Shown one piece after another: positions 1-6,904 of a stretch of 13,158 bases of DNA. Position numbers and translations under genes: made by a program. Position 1 is the stretch's first letter; each line of letters begins with the position of its first letter. Under the pieces are notes generated by a model, which was not told the DNA's origin, did no database searches, and worked only from the letters and a program-made list of their open reading frames with translations. Source of the DNA: Bacillota bacterium (lineage in GTDB: Bacteria; Bacillota; Clostridia; Christensenellales; Aristaeellaceae); assembly GCA_019137115.1 (NCBI GenBank), contig JAGVSV010000132.1, forward strand, positions 1 to 13,158. The letters run 5' to 3'.

Positions 1-1149
1 CAGCACCACCCAGCGCGCGCCGATCTTGTCCGCATATCGGAACTGGGCTTTCAGAGACCTGCCCGCGTGGTCGCACTCGGCTTTGATGCCCGAATCGCGC
101 AGCTGGTAGGCCAATGCAAACGTGTCGGCAACGCTGTCGGGATCCACATGCATGGCAAACACATCGCACAGCGTGGGTTCCGGGATGCTGATGCCCCGGT
201 GATCCAGCTCCATTAAAATCCGCTCGGTGCCGATGCCAAAGCCCACGCCCGGCGTATCCGGGCCACCGATCTGCTTGACCAGGCCGTCATATCGGCCGCC
301 GCCGCACAGCGCCAGCCCTTCCCGGGCGCCCTGCATGGTGATCTCAAATACGGTGCGGGTGTAATAGTCCAGCCCCCGCACAATGCGCGGGTCGATCTTG
401 AACGGAATACCCAGCGCCTTTAACAATCCTTGCAAGCCCTCAAAATGCGTGCTGCATTCCTCGCAGAGCATGTCCAGCATGTGCGGTGCGCACACCACAG
501 CGTGCTGGCATTTGGCTTCCTTGCAGTCCAGCACGCGCAGCGGGTTGCGGGTAAAGCGCCCCTGACAGGTCGAGCACAGGTCGTTGATCCGCTCCCCCAG
601 GAACGCGCGCAGCGCGTCGTGGTAAGCCGGTCGGCACACCGGGCAGCCGATGGAATTGATGCGCACCAGCAGATCATCCAGGCCGATCGTTCCCAGCGCG
701 CGCATCAGCGTGGCGATCAGCTCGGCATCCACAGTTGGTTCCTTGGCGCCAAAGCATTCCATGCCAAACTGGTGGTGCTCGCGCAAACGCCCGGACTGGG
801 GGTTTTCATACCGGAAAATGGGTGCGTTGAGATAGTACATCTTGATGGGCAGCGGGTCGGCATACAGCCTTCCCTCGATGAAGGCGCGCACCGCGCCCGC
901 CGTTCCTTCGGGCTTGAGCGTGATGGAGCGTTCGCCCTTGTCCAGGAAGGTATACATCTCCTTCTGTACGATATCGGTCGTGTCGCCCACGCCGCGCAGG
1001 AACAGCTCCGTATGCTCAAACACCGGCGTACGGATTTCCCTGTACCCGGCCATCTCGGCCGCCTGGCGCAGATGGTGTTCGACATAATGCCAACGGTAGC
1101 TCTCCTTTGGCAGCATATCCTTGGTCCCTTTGGGGGCTTGGATGCTCAT
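1..1149 (-). CDS. hisS: Histidyl-tRNA synthetase, 3' end cut by window edge
   Basis: Class II aminoacyl-tRNA synthetase that charges tRNA-His with histidine in the cytoplasm. The first 383 residues are visible; the family is usually about 420 long, so roughly the last 40 are outside the window. Visible family features are the N-terminal APKGTKDMLP segment (5-14), the motif 2 region FRYENPQSGRLREHHQFG (112-129), the HisRS-specific LDYYTRTVFEI block (260-270) with GGGRYDGLV (283-291), GFGIGTERI (303-311), and the start of the anticodon-binding domain with GRSLKAQFRYADK (363-375). The insertion region carries three CxxC pairs (169-172, 192-195, 229-232). The ATG at 1149 is preceded by AAGGAGGG (1153-1160), fixing the start. 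Expression is probably controlled by the T-box leader immediately upstream. An aspS gene may follow outside the window, as in many Bacillota, but this cannot be seen. Confidence 0.97.
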   Translation of the reverse strand, partial: MSIQAPKGTKDMLPKESYRWHYVEHHLRQAAEMAGYREIRTPVFEHTELFLRGVGDTTDIVQKEMYTFLDKGERSITLKPEGTAGAVRAFIEGRLYADPLPIKMYYLNAPIFRYENPQSGRLREHHQFGMECFGAKEPTVDAELIATLMRALGTIGLDDLLVRINSIGCPVCRPAYHDALRAFLGERINDLCSTCQGRFTRNPLRVLDCKEAKCQHAVVCAPHMLDMLCEECSTHFEGLQGLLKALGIPFKIDPRIVRGLDYYTRTVFEITMQGAREGLALCGGGRYDGLVKQIGGPDTPGVGFGIGTERILMELDHRGISIPEPTLCDVFAMHVDPDSVADTFALAYQLRDSGIKAECDHAGRSLKAQFRYADKIGARWVVL

Positions 1150-1162
1150 TGTCCCTCCTTAC

Positions 1163-1188
1163 AAAAAACCCATGCATACTTGCATGGG
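1163..1188 (-). terminator. Regulated intrinsic terminator of the hisS T-box leader
   Basis: On the minus strand CCCATGCA (1181-1188) and TGCATGGG (1169-1176) form a perfect 8-bp stem with a 4-base AGTA loop, followed by six T (1163-1168). The hairpin ends just before the hisS ribosome site. Its 5' arm overlaps the bases that would pair with the T-box core, as expected for tRNA-controlled readthrough. Confidence 0.93.
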
Positions 1189-1366
1189 ACGAATCGCTTC
1201 GCGGTGCCACCCAGCTTGCACAATGTGCCGCTCAAGGGCGGTAACGCAGCCTGGCGCCTTCAAAAGGACGGCTCCGGGGTGTCTCGCCGGGGCTCCGACA
1301 GGGACTTACAGCCAAGGTCCCTTTCTCTTCGGTCGTTGCCAGCGGCCTCTTCCCTTCATTGCCGGT
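1163..1366 (-). promoter_or_regulatory. T-box riboswitch (tRNA-sensing leader) of hisS
   Basis: RNA leader that binds uncharged tRNA and switches between terminator and antiterminator. The 1200-1217 segment reads, on the minus strand, AAGCTGGGTGGCACCGCG, matching the conserved T-box core. Its GGG (1210-1212) can pair with CCC (1186-1188), which is also the 5' arm of the terminator, so the two folds exclude each other. Stem I can be folded by hand: base helix CCGG/CCGG, an upper helix CGCTGG/CCGGCG, CCGA/TCGG, and an apical AGGGAC/GTCCCT with loop CTTGGCTGTAA. The 3' side of the specifier loop reads GAGACACC, with GAC at 1281-1283 and CAC at 1279-1281. The bulge tetranucleotide is TGGC (1206-1209). 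Being a T-box is near certain; the tRNA identity (Asp, His or both) is inferred. Leader start is estimated from the promoter. Confidence 0.93.
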
Positions 1367-1372
1367 GCGGTC

Positions 1373-1401
1373 ATTGTAGAAACCCGAAGCCCATCTGTCA
1401 A
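1373..1401 (-). promoter_or_regulatory. Sigma-70/SigA-type promoter of hisS leader
   Basis: On the minus strand TTGACA (1396-1401) is separated by exactly 17 bases from TACAAT (1373-1378). This is a consensus -35 and a one-mismatch -10. Transcription would start near 1366, at the base of T-box stem I. The -35 box contains the TGA stop codon (1398-1400) of the upstream nucleotidyltransferase gene, so coding and promoter sequence overlap. No terminator is seen between that gene and this promoter. Confidence 0.88.
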
Positions 1402-2147
1402 GCGGACGGATGCTGGCGCATGTACGCCTCCACGCGGTCCAGGTCCTCCTGGGTGTTGACGCCCCAGAACTCCGGGCTGTCGGGGAGTTTGACCACGTGC
1501 TGGGGCAGGTTGGCACGCGACAGCACGCGCGCGATGCCGGTCAGATAATATTCGCGCTTGGGATTGTCGTTGTCCACACGCTCGAGCATCTCCACCATGG
1601 TCGTGCCGTGCAGCACCTGCACGCCCACGTTGACCAGGTCGATCCGCTTTTGTTCCTCGGTGCAGGCGCTCTGTTCCACAATTTCCTGGAGCTTGCCGTG
1701 TTCGTCATAGATCAGCCGCCCGAAAGGCGGGATGGGATGCATGACCGATGCCAGCAGCGTGTTGTGCGCGCCGGTGCGCACGTGCTCGTTGACCATGTGG
1801 CGATAGGTTGCGCGCCTGAGCAGCGGCATGTCGCAATAAAGCGCGAGCACAGGCCCGAAAAACCCTGCCACTTCCTCCCGCGCGCTGAGCAACGCATGGG
1901 CCGTTCCCTTCTGCTCCTGCTGCCAGGCAAAGCGGCACCGTCCCTGCAGGTGGTCGATGACCTGCTGCCCCAATACCCCCACCACCACGGTGATGTCCTC
2001 CGGCGACACAAAGTCAATGCCGTCCAGCACGTACTCGATCAGCGGCTTGCCGTTGACCAGGCGCAGCGCCTTGGGGATGTCCTGCTCCTCGCTGGCCAGG
2101 CGGGAGCCTTTGCCCGCCGCAAGGATAATCGCCTTTACCCTGTCCAT
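1398..2147 (-). CDS. GlmU-like single-domain sugar-phosphate nucleotidyltransferase
   Basis: A 249-residue Rossmann-like nucleotidyltransferase that closely resembles the N-terminal uridylyltransferase half of GlmU. Visible: LAAGKGSRL (9-17) nucleotide loop, K26 in IPKAL, Q76/Q77 and GTAH (81-84), metal-binding D106 in LYCDMPL, FGR (142-144), E158, N173 in LVNVGV, YYLTGI (200-205) and N231 in GVN. These match the substrate-binding positions of E. coli GlmU from family knowledge. The protein ends right after this domain, so the C-terminal left-handed beta-helix acetyltransferase (normally another 200 or so residues) is absent. It probably joins a sugar-1-phosphate, perhaps GlcNAc-1-phosphate, to UTP or another NTP; the substrate is not certain. 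The ATG at 2147 follows AGGGAGG with suitable spacing. It is transcribed divergently from pgi and may read through into the hisS leader. Confidence 0.88.
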   Translation of the reverse strand: MDRVKAIILAAGKGSRLASEEQDIPKALRLVNGKPLIEYVLDGIDFVSPEDITVVVGVLGQQVIDHLQGRCRFAWQQEQKGTAHALLSAREEVAGFFGPVLALYCDMPLLRRATYRHMVNEHVRTGAHNTLLASVMHPIPPFGRLIYDEHGKLQEIVEQSACTEEQKRIDLVNVGVQVLHGTTMVEMLERVDNDNPKREYYLTGIARVLSRANLPQHVVKLPDSPEFWGVNTQEDLDRVEAYMRQHPSA

Positions 2148-2174
2148 CGTATGCCTCCCTGTGTTGCTGGCTGG

Positions 2175-2203
2175 ATTATAGCATCACAGCCCAAGGTGGG
2201 CAA
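2175..2203 (-). promoter_or_regulatory. Promoter of the GlmU-like gene
   Basis: On the minus strand TTGCCC (2198-2203), 17 bases, then a perfect TATAAT (2175-2180), which also carries a TG extension (TGCTATAAT). The -10 lies 27 bases before the ATG at 2147, leaving a short leader that contains the ribosome site. Confidence 0.78.
2189..2201. repeat. Small inverted repeat GCCCA-N3-TGGGC in the divergent promoter region
   Basis: Five-base arms GCCCA (2189-2193) and TGGGC (2197-2201) with a 3-base centre sit between the -35 and -10 of the GlmU-like promoter and about 30 bases upstream of the pgi -10. It could be a small operator, but arms this short occur by chance in GC-rich DNA. Confidence 0.3.
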
Positions 2204-2226
2204 ATGATACAAGGGTCGCGGTTAAG

Positions 2227-2235
2227 TGCTATACT
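2227..2235 (+). promoter_or_regulatory. Extended -10 promoter element of pgi
   Basis: TGCTATACT is an extended -10 (TGn plus TATACT). No convincing -35 is present at the right distance, which fits an extended -10 promoter. Transcription would begin near 2242, downstream of the ATG at 2236, so that ATG cannot be the start on this transcript. This supports the start at 2266. Confidence 0.6.
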
Positions 2236-2265
2236 ATGGCTGAAATCACAGGGGAGGAGACCAAC

Positions 2266-3699
2266 ATGAGCAAGAAATCCGAGGCGTCGGGCGCCCCCAT
2301 CCGGATTGATATGAACCACCTGATGGCCGATATGCTGGGCGAACGGTATGGCATCGCCCGCTGGCAACTGGACCCGTATGCCTCCGCGGCGCAGCGCGCG
2401 TTTGACGCCGTCAAAAAGAACCGGGGCACGGGCTGGCTGGGTTGGACGGAGTTGCCCTACAACCAGGATGAAATCGTTGCCGACATCCTTGAGACGGCGG
2501 CTGGTATACGGAAGCGCTTTGACACCTTTGTGGTGCTGGGCATTGGCGGCAGCGCGCTGGGGCCGATCGCCGTCCAGCAGGCGCTGAACCATCTGCACTA
2601 CAATGAACTGCCCCGGGAGAAGCGCCCCGGGCCTCGCCTATACGTTGAGGACAACATCGATCCGGAGCGCATGGCGGCGCTGCTGGACATCATCGATGTG
2701 CGGACAACCTGCTTTAACATCATCACGAAATCCGGCGCCACCGCCGAAACGATGAGCCAGTATCTGATCATCACGGACCTGCTCAAAAAAATGGTCGGCA
2801 TGGGCTGGCAGGAACATGTAATCGCCACCACCGACCGGGAGAAGGGCAACCTGATTAAGCTGGCCAAAGAGGAAGGATTCAAGCATTACTTCGTGCCTTC
2901 CTCGGTGGGCGGGCGGTTCAGCGAGCTGTCCCCCGTGGGGCTGCTGGCGGCCGCCGTGTGTGGCATTGATATTCAGCAGCTGCTGGCGGGCGCCGCCGCG
3001 ATGGACGAGCGCTGCCAATCCTCCGCGCTGTGGGAAAACCCGGCGTTGCTGCAGGCCGCCGTGCAGCATCTGTTGATGGAGGATATGGGCATCAACGTGC
3101 ACGTCATGATGCCGTACGCGGACAGCCTGCGCTATATGGCGGACTGGTTCTGCCAGCTGTGGGCGGAGAGCCTGGGCAAGAACGTCACCCGCAAGGGAAT
3201 GGCGGTCAACTGCGGGCAGACGCCGGTCAAATCGCTGGGGGTGACTGACCAGCACAGCCAGCTGCAGCTGTACACGGAAGGCCCCTATGACAAGGTGATC
3301 ACCTTTCTTAGAGTGGGGGATTTCCGCGTGACGCAACCGATCCCGCATGGGTGTGAGCAATTCCCCGACGTGGCTTTCCTGGGCGGCAAATCCCTAAACG
3401 AGTTGCTGGAAGCCGAGTACCAGGGGACGCAGTACGCGCTGCTGCGTGCCGGGCGCATGAGCCAGACCATCACGCTGCCCCAGGTCAATGCCCATACGAT
3501 CGGCCAGCTGATCTACTTCCTGGAGATGGTCACCGCGTACACCGGCGAGTTGCTGGACATTGACGCCTTCAATCAGCCCGGCGTGGAGGAAAGCAAAATC
3601 GCGTCCTATACGGTGCTGGGAAACACCAGTGAAAAGTATCGGGCAAAGCAGGAAGAGATGAAGAGCGCGCCATCACTTAAGGACGAGTATATTTTCTAA
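2266..3699 (+). CDS. pgi: Glucose-6-phosphate isomerase
   Basis: Cytoplasmic enzyme interconverting glucose-6-phosphate and fructose-6-phosphate in glycolysis and gluconeogenesis. It has 477 residues, in the normal bacterial range. It shows the SIS-fold phosphate loops GIGGSALG (92-99) and TKSGATAET (154-162), PGI signature 1 around SVGGRFSELSP (213-223), the catalytic Glu in ESLGK (301-305), a catalytic-type His330 in DQHSQLQ, and signature 2 ending in NQPGVEESK with K444. I chose ATG 2266 because GGGGAGGAG (2251-2259) lies just before it. An in-frame ATG at 2236 would add 10 residues but overlaps the -10 box and has no ribosome site. It is the only plus-strand gene, monocistronic, and ends at a strong terminator shared with the convergent gcvPB. 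Confidence 0.97.
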   Translation: MSKKSEASGAPIRIDMNHLMADMLGERYGIARWQLDPYASAAQRAFDAVKKNRGTGWLGWTELPYNQDEIVADILETAAGIRKRFDTFVVLGIGGSALGPIAVQQALNHLHYNELPREKRPGPRLYVEDNIDPERMAALLDIIDVRTTCFNIITKSGATAETMSQYLIITDLLKKMVGMGWQEHVIATTDREKGNLIKLAKEEGFKHYFVPSSVGGRFSELSPVGLLAAAVCGIDIQQLLAGAAAMDERCQSSALWENPALLQAAVQHLLMEDMGINVHVMMPYADSLRYMADWFCQLWAESLGKNVTRKGMAVNCGQTPVKSLGVTDQHSQLQLYTEGPYDKVITFLRVGDFRVTQPIPHGCEQFPDVAFLGGKSLNELLEAEYQGTQYALLRAGRMSQTITLPQVNAHTIGQLIYFLEMVTAYTGELLDIDAFNQPGVEESKIASYTVLGNTSEKYRAKQEEMKSAPSLKDEYIF

Positions 3700-3710
3700 G
3701 CCTGAAGACG

Positions 3711-3755
3711 CAAAAGCACGCCGCCCGGCACGAGAAGCTGGGCGGCGTGCTTTTG
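3711..3755. terminator. Bidirectional intrinsic terminator between pgi and gcvPB
   Basis: A perfect 16-bp stem: CAAAAGCACGCCGCCC (3711-3726) pairs with GGGCGGCGTGCTTTTG (3740-3755) around a 13-base loop. The GC core is flanked by A4 on one side and T4 on the other, so it reads as a terminator on both strands. It lies 11 bases after the pgi stop and 23 bases past the gcvPB stop. Confidence 0.93.
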
Positions 3756-3778
3756 TCTAGGGTATTGTAAGCAGAGTA

Positions 3779-5188
3779 CTATTCCGGAAAAGTGTACCGC
3801 AGGATCGGGTCGCGCGCAGCGGCAACGTCATCCGGCCGACCGATCGGCGTGCTGACCGGGGCGTTGTGTAGGCTTTCGGGGTCATTGTCCGCCTGCAGCC
3901 GTACCGCGTGGAAAGCCTTCGCCGCTTCATCCAGCGCCTCCCGGCTTTCGGTTTCAGTGGGCTCCACCATCAGCGCTTCGTGCACGATCAGCGGGAAATA
4001 CATCGTGGGCGGATGCATGCCGTGATCAATCAAGCCCTTTGCCACATCCATCGCCGATACGCCGTTTTCTGCCTTGAGTTGCTCCAACGTAAGCACGAAC
4101 TCATGCATGCACGGATGGTCGTAGGCGACAGGGAAATCCTCTTTGATCTTGTGCATCAGATAGTTGGCGTTGAGCACGGCCGTTTGACTGGCCTCCCTGA
4201 TCCCATCCGCGCCCAGCGTCAGGATATAGGTCAGCGCCCGCACAACCACGCCGAAATTGCCGTGGAACGCGCGCACCTGGCCCACGCTCCTGTCCGGATG
4301 GTTGCCCATCAGGGCACTCCCGGGCATGTAGTCCTTCAGGAATTCCTTGCAGCCCACCGGGCCGCTGCCGGGTCCCCCGCCGCCATGCGGGGTGGAAAAG
4401 GTCTTGTGCAGGTTCAGGTGGACCACATCAAAGCCCATGTCGCCCGGGCGAACGTGCCCCATGATGGCGTTCAGGTTGGCGCCGTCGTAATAGCACAGTC
4501 CGCCGCAGGCATGCACTTTTTCCGTGATGGCCAGCACATTGGGGTCAAACAAGCCCAGTGTATTCGGATTGGTCAGCATCAGCCCGGCTACGTCAGCCCC
4601 CAGCACTTTCTCAAACGCGTCCATGTCCATACAGCCGTTTTCATCCGATGGCACATTGATCACGTCAAAGTCGGCCATAGAGGCGCTGGCGGGGTTGGTG
4701 CCGTGCGCGGCGTCCGGAATGATGATCTTTTTGCGGTGTAAGGCGCCGTTCTGCTCATGATATTTCTTGATCAGCATGAGCCCCAGCAGTTCGCCATGGG
4801 CGCCGGCTGAGGGCTGGAAAGTCATGGCGTCCATGCCGGTGATCTCGCACAGCAACTTTTCCGCCAGCTCCAGCACGCCACGGCAGCCCTCCGCATCTTT
4901 CTGCAGCGGGTGGATGGCAGCAAAGCCGGGCAGGGATGCCACGCGCTCGTTGATGCGGGGATTGTATTTCATCGTACAGGAGCCCAGCGGGTAGAAGCCC
5001 GAAACCACGCCAAACACCTGTTTGGCCAGCTCCGCGTAATGACGCCCCACCTCGATTTCGGTCACCTCGGGCAGCCGGGCAGGCTGCTGGCGCAGGAGAT
5101 GCGCAGGCAGTACAGCCTTCGGGGTATCTCCTTCCGGCAGGTATTGCATGGTGCGGCCGCTGCCGCCGCGTTCAAAAATCAGTTTCAT
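3779..5188 (-). CDS. gcvPB: Glycine dehydrogenase (decarboxylating) subunit 2, P-protein PLP subunit
   Basis: C-terminal half of the split P protein. With GcvPA it decarboxylates glycine using pyridoxal phosphate and passes the aminomethyl group to lipoyl-GcvH. It has 469 residues, near the usual length. The PLP lysine is K262 in NLHKTFSTPHGGGGPG (259-274). Other family blocks are GSCTMKYNPRINE (69-81), TFQPSAGAHGE (123-133), DAAHGTNPASASMA (159-172) and YYDGANLNAIMG (233-244). The ATG at 5188 overlaps the TGA of gcvPA (ATGA) and follows GGGAGGTG. An in-frame upstream extension to 5260 lies entirely within gcvPA and lacks conserved sequence, so it is not used. It is the last gene of the operon, ended by the shared terminator. 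Confidence 0.97.
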   Translation of the reverse strand: MKLIFERGGSGRTMQYLPEGDTPKAVLPAHLLRQQPARLPEVTEIEVGRHYAELAKQVFGVVSGFYPLGSCTMKYNPRINERVASLPGFAAIHPLQKDAEGCRGVLELAEKLLCEITGMDAMTFQPSAGAHGELLGLMLIKKYHEQNGALHRKKIIIPDAAHGTNPASASMADFDVINVPSDENGCMDMDAFEKVLGADVAGLMLTNPNTLGLFDPNVLAITEKVHACGGLCYYDGANLNAIMGHVRPGDMGFDVVHLNLHKTFSTPHGGGGPGSGPVGCKEFLKDYMPGSALMGNHPDRSVGQVRAFHGNFGVVVRALTYILTLGADGIREASQTAVLNANYLMHKIKEDFPVAYDHPCMHEFVLTLEQLKAENGVSAMDVAKGLIDHGMHPPTMYFPLIVHEALMVEPTETESREALDEAAKAFHAVRLQADNDPESLHNAPVSTPIGRPDDVAAARDPILRYTFPE

Positions 5189-6501
5189 TGCGCATGCACC
5201 TCCCGGATGATCGAAATGGCCTGGTCCAGCAGCGCCCGGGTCGCTTTCTCCGTAACACACCAGAGTATGTTTTCGCCAACCGGCAGCCCGGAAAGGATGC
5301 CTTTCTGCGCCAGTGCTTGCTCCAACTTTTCAGGCGAAATAGGGCTGCTTGTAAGGAATTCGTGGAAGAAGGGCGCATCATGAACAAGGGCATACCCCGG
5401 TATGTTTGTGAGCTGATCCGCGAAGTACCGCGCATTGTTGTGGCTCAGCTGGGCGGCCTGCGCCAAGCCTTTGGATCCCATGGCCCCCAGGTACACCGCC
5501 ACCGCCATGGCGCACAGCGCCTGGTTGGTGCACAGGTTGCTGCCTGCTTTTTCCCGGCGGATGTGCTGCTCGCGCGCCTGCAATGTCAGCACATACGCGC
5601 GGCGCCCTTGCTTGTCTTTGGTTTCACCAGCAATGCGGCCGGGCAGCGAGCGCATCATCTGCTTCTTGCACGCCATGAAGCCCAGGTATGGGCCGCCATA
5701 GGACAGCGGCAGCCCCAAGGGTTGCCCTTCACCAACTGCAATGTCCGCGCCACACTCGCCCGGCGATTTGAGCAAGCCCAGCGCAATGGGGTTCACCCCC
5801 ATGATGGCCTTGGCGCCTGCTGTGTGCGCGGCTTCCACGATCGTTGGCGCGTCCTCGATCAGCCCAAGGAAGTTGGGCTGCTGGAAATACACACAGGCGG
5901 CGTCCGTCGATGCTGTGCGCACGCTGTCCGCATCCAGCAGTCCGTCCCTGGCGGGAACCACCTCAAAGGGCAGGCCGCGCGCCCAGCAATAAGTGCGGAT
6001 GGTCGCCACCACGTCCGGGTGCGCGTTGCCCGCAACAACGACCTTCTTCCGCCGGCGGTCGACGCACATGAGCGCGGCTTCCGCCGCCGCAGACGCGCCG
6101 TCATAGACCGACGCGTTGCTGACATCCATGCCGGTGAGTTCACAGATCATGGTCTGGTACTCAAAGATGGATTGCAACACACCCTGGCTGATCTCAGCCT
6201 GGTAGGGCGTGTACGCCGTCTGGAACTCCTCGCGGGACGTTACCGATGAGACGATGGCCGGGATGTAGTGGTCATACGCGCCTGCGCCGCGCAGAATCAG
6301 CTGGTACACGGTGTTCTGGTCGGCCAGGGACTGCATTTTGTTGAGCACTTCCAGCTCGGACAAACCATTGGGGATGGCCAGGGGTTCTGTCAGCAGCACG
6401 GATTCCGGCACGTCGGCAAACAACTGGCTGAACTCCGTGTACCCGATGGCTTCCAGCATCGCCTGTCGCTCATCGGGGGTAGAGGGTAAATAGTTGCCCA
6501 T
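5185..6501 (-). CDS. gcvPA: Glycine dehydrogenase (decarboxylating) subunit 1
   Basis: N-terminal half of the split P protein, 438 residues, the normal size. Conserved blocks seen are GAGAYDHYIPA (72-82), TAYTPYQAEISQG (95-107), FEYQTMICELTGMDVSNAS (113-131) followed by YDGASAAAEA, and a GEGQPLG loop and YGGPYLGFMACK in the second half. It lacks the PLP lysine, which resides in GcvPB; the two form a heterotetramer in known systems. The ATG at 6501 is only 3 bases beyond the gcvH stop, and its ribosome site GGAGG lies within the last codons of gcvH. Its own stop overlaps the gcvPB start, so the three genes are tightly coupled. Confidence 0.97.
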   Translation of the reverse strand: MGNYLPSTPDERQAMLEAIGYTEFSQLFADVPESVLLTEPLAIPNGLSELEVLNKMQSLADQNTVYQLILRGAGAYDHYIPAIVSSVTSREEFQTAYTPYQAEISQGVLQSIFEYQTMICELTGMDVSNASVYDGASAAAEAALMCVDRRRKKVVVAGNAHPDVVATIRTYCWARGLPFEVVPARDGLLDADSVRTASTDAACVYFQQPNFLGLIEDAPTIVEAAHTAGAKAIMGVNPIALGLLKSPGECGADIAVGEGQPLGLPLSYGGPYLGFMACKKQMMRSLPGRIAGETKDKQGRRAYVLTLQAREQHIRREKAGSNLCTNQALCAMAVAVYLGAMGSKGLAQAAQLSHNNARYFADQLTNIPGYALVHDAPFFHEFLTSSPISPEKLEQALAQKGILSGLPVGENILWCVTEKATRALLDQAISIIREVHAQ

Positions 6502-6504
6502 CTC

Positions 6505-6882
6505 CTATGCCTCCGACTGGACGAAAGCTTCGTATTCCTCTGCCGTGAGTAGGTCTTCGGTCTCGGTCACGTCACGCACCTTAGCGATCCATGCTTCATA
6601 GGGCTGCTCGTTGAGCTTTTCCGGGCTGTCGGCCAGCTCCTCGTTGACGGCGGATACAACGCCGGTCACCGGGCTGATCACGTCGCTGACCGCCTTAACC
6701 GATTCCACATCCGCCAGCGCTTCGCCGGTGCTGATATCGCTGTCCGCCAGCGGCAGGTTGATGAACACGATGTCGCCCAACTCCGACTGCGCGTGGTCGG
6801 TGATGCCGATAACGTAGACGCCGTCCTCTTCCAGCAGCCATTCATGCGTTTTGGTGTACTTGAGATTCTTTGGGGTGTTCAT
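6505..6882 (-). CDS. gcvH: Glycine cleavage system H protein
   Basis: Lipoyl carrier of the glycine cleavage system, shuttling the aminomethyl group from P to T protein. It has 125 residues, typical for GcvH. The lipoyl attachment lysine is K63 in VESVKAVSDVISPVTG (59-74). KYTKTHEWL (8-16) near the start and the QPYEAWIAKV block near the end also match. The ATG at 6882 is preceded by AGGAGGAGG, so the longer open frame that runs upstream into gcvT is not the gene. It lies 22 bases after the gcvT stop. Confidence 0.97.
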   Translation of the reverse strand: MNTPKNLKYTKTHEWLLEEDGVYVIGITDHAQSELGDIVFINLPLADSDISTGEALADVESVKAVSDVISPVTGVVSAVNEELADSPEKLNEQPYEAWIAKVRDVTETEDLLTAEEYEAFVQSEA

Positions 6883-6904
6883 ATTGTTCCTCCTCCTGAT
6901 GGGG

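Noticed and set aside
430..1548. Long plus-strand open frame (372 codons) opposite hisS and the T-box
   Set aside because: It is antisense to a well-supported HisRS and runs across the T-box leader; no recognisable domain and no matching ribosome site. GC-rich genes commonly leave such antisense frames open.
3908..4741. 277-codon plus-strand open frame opposite gcvPB
   Set aside because: Shadow of gcvPB; composition is dominated by His, Arg and Gln as expected from reverse reading of a GC-rich gene.
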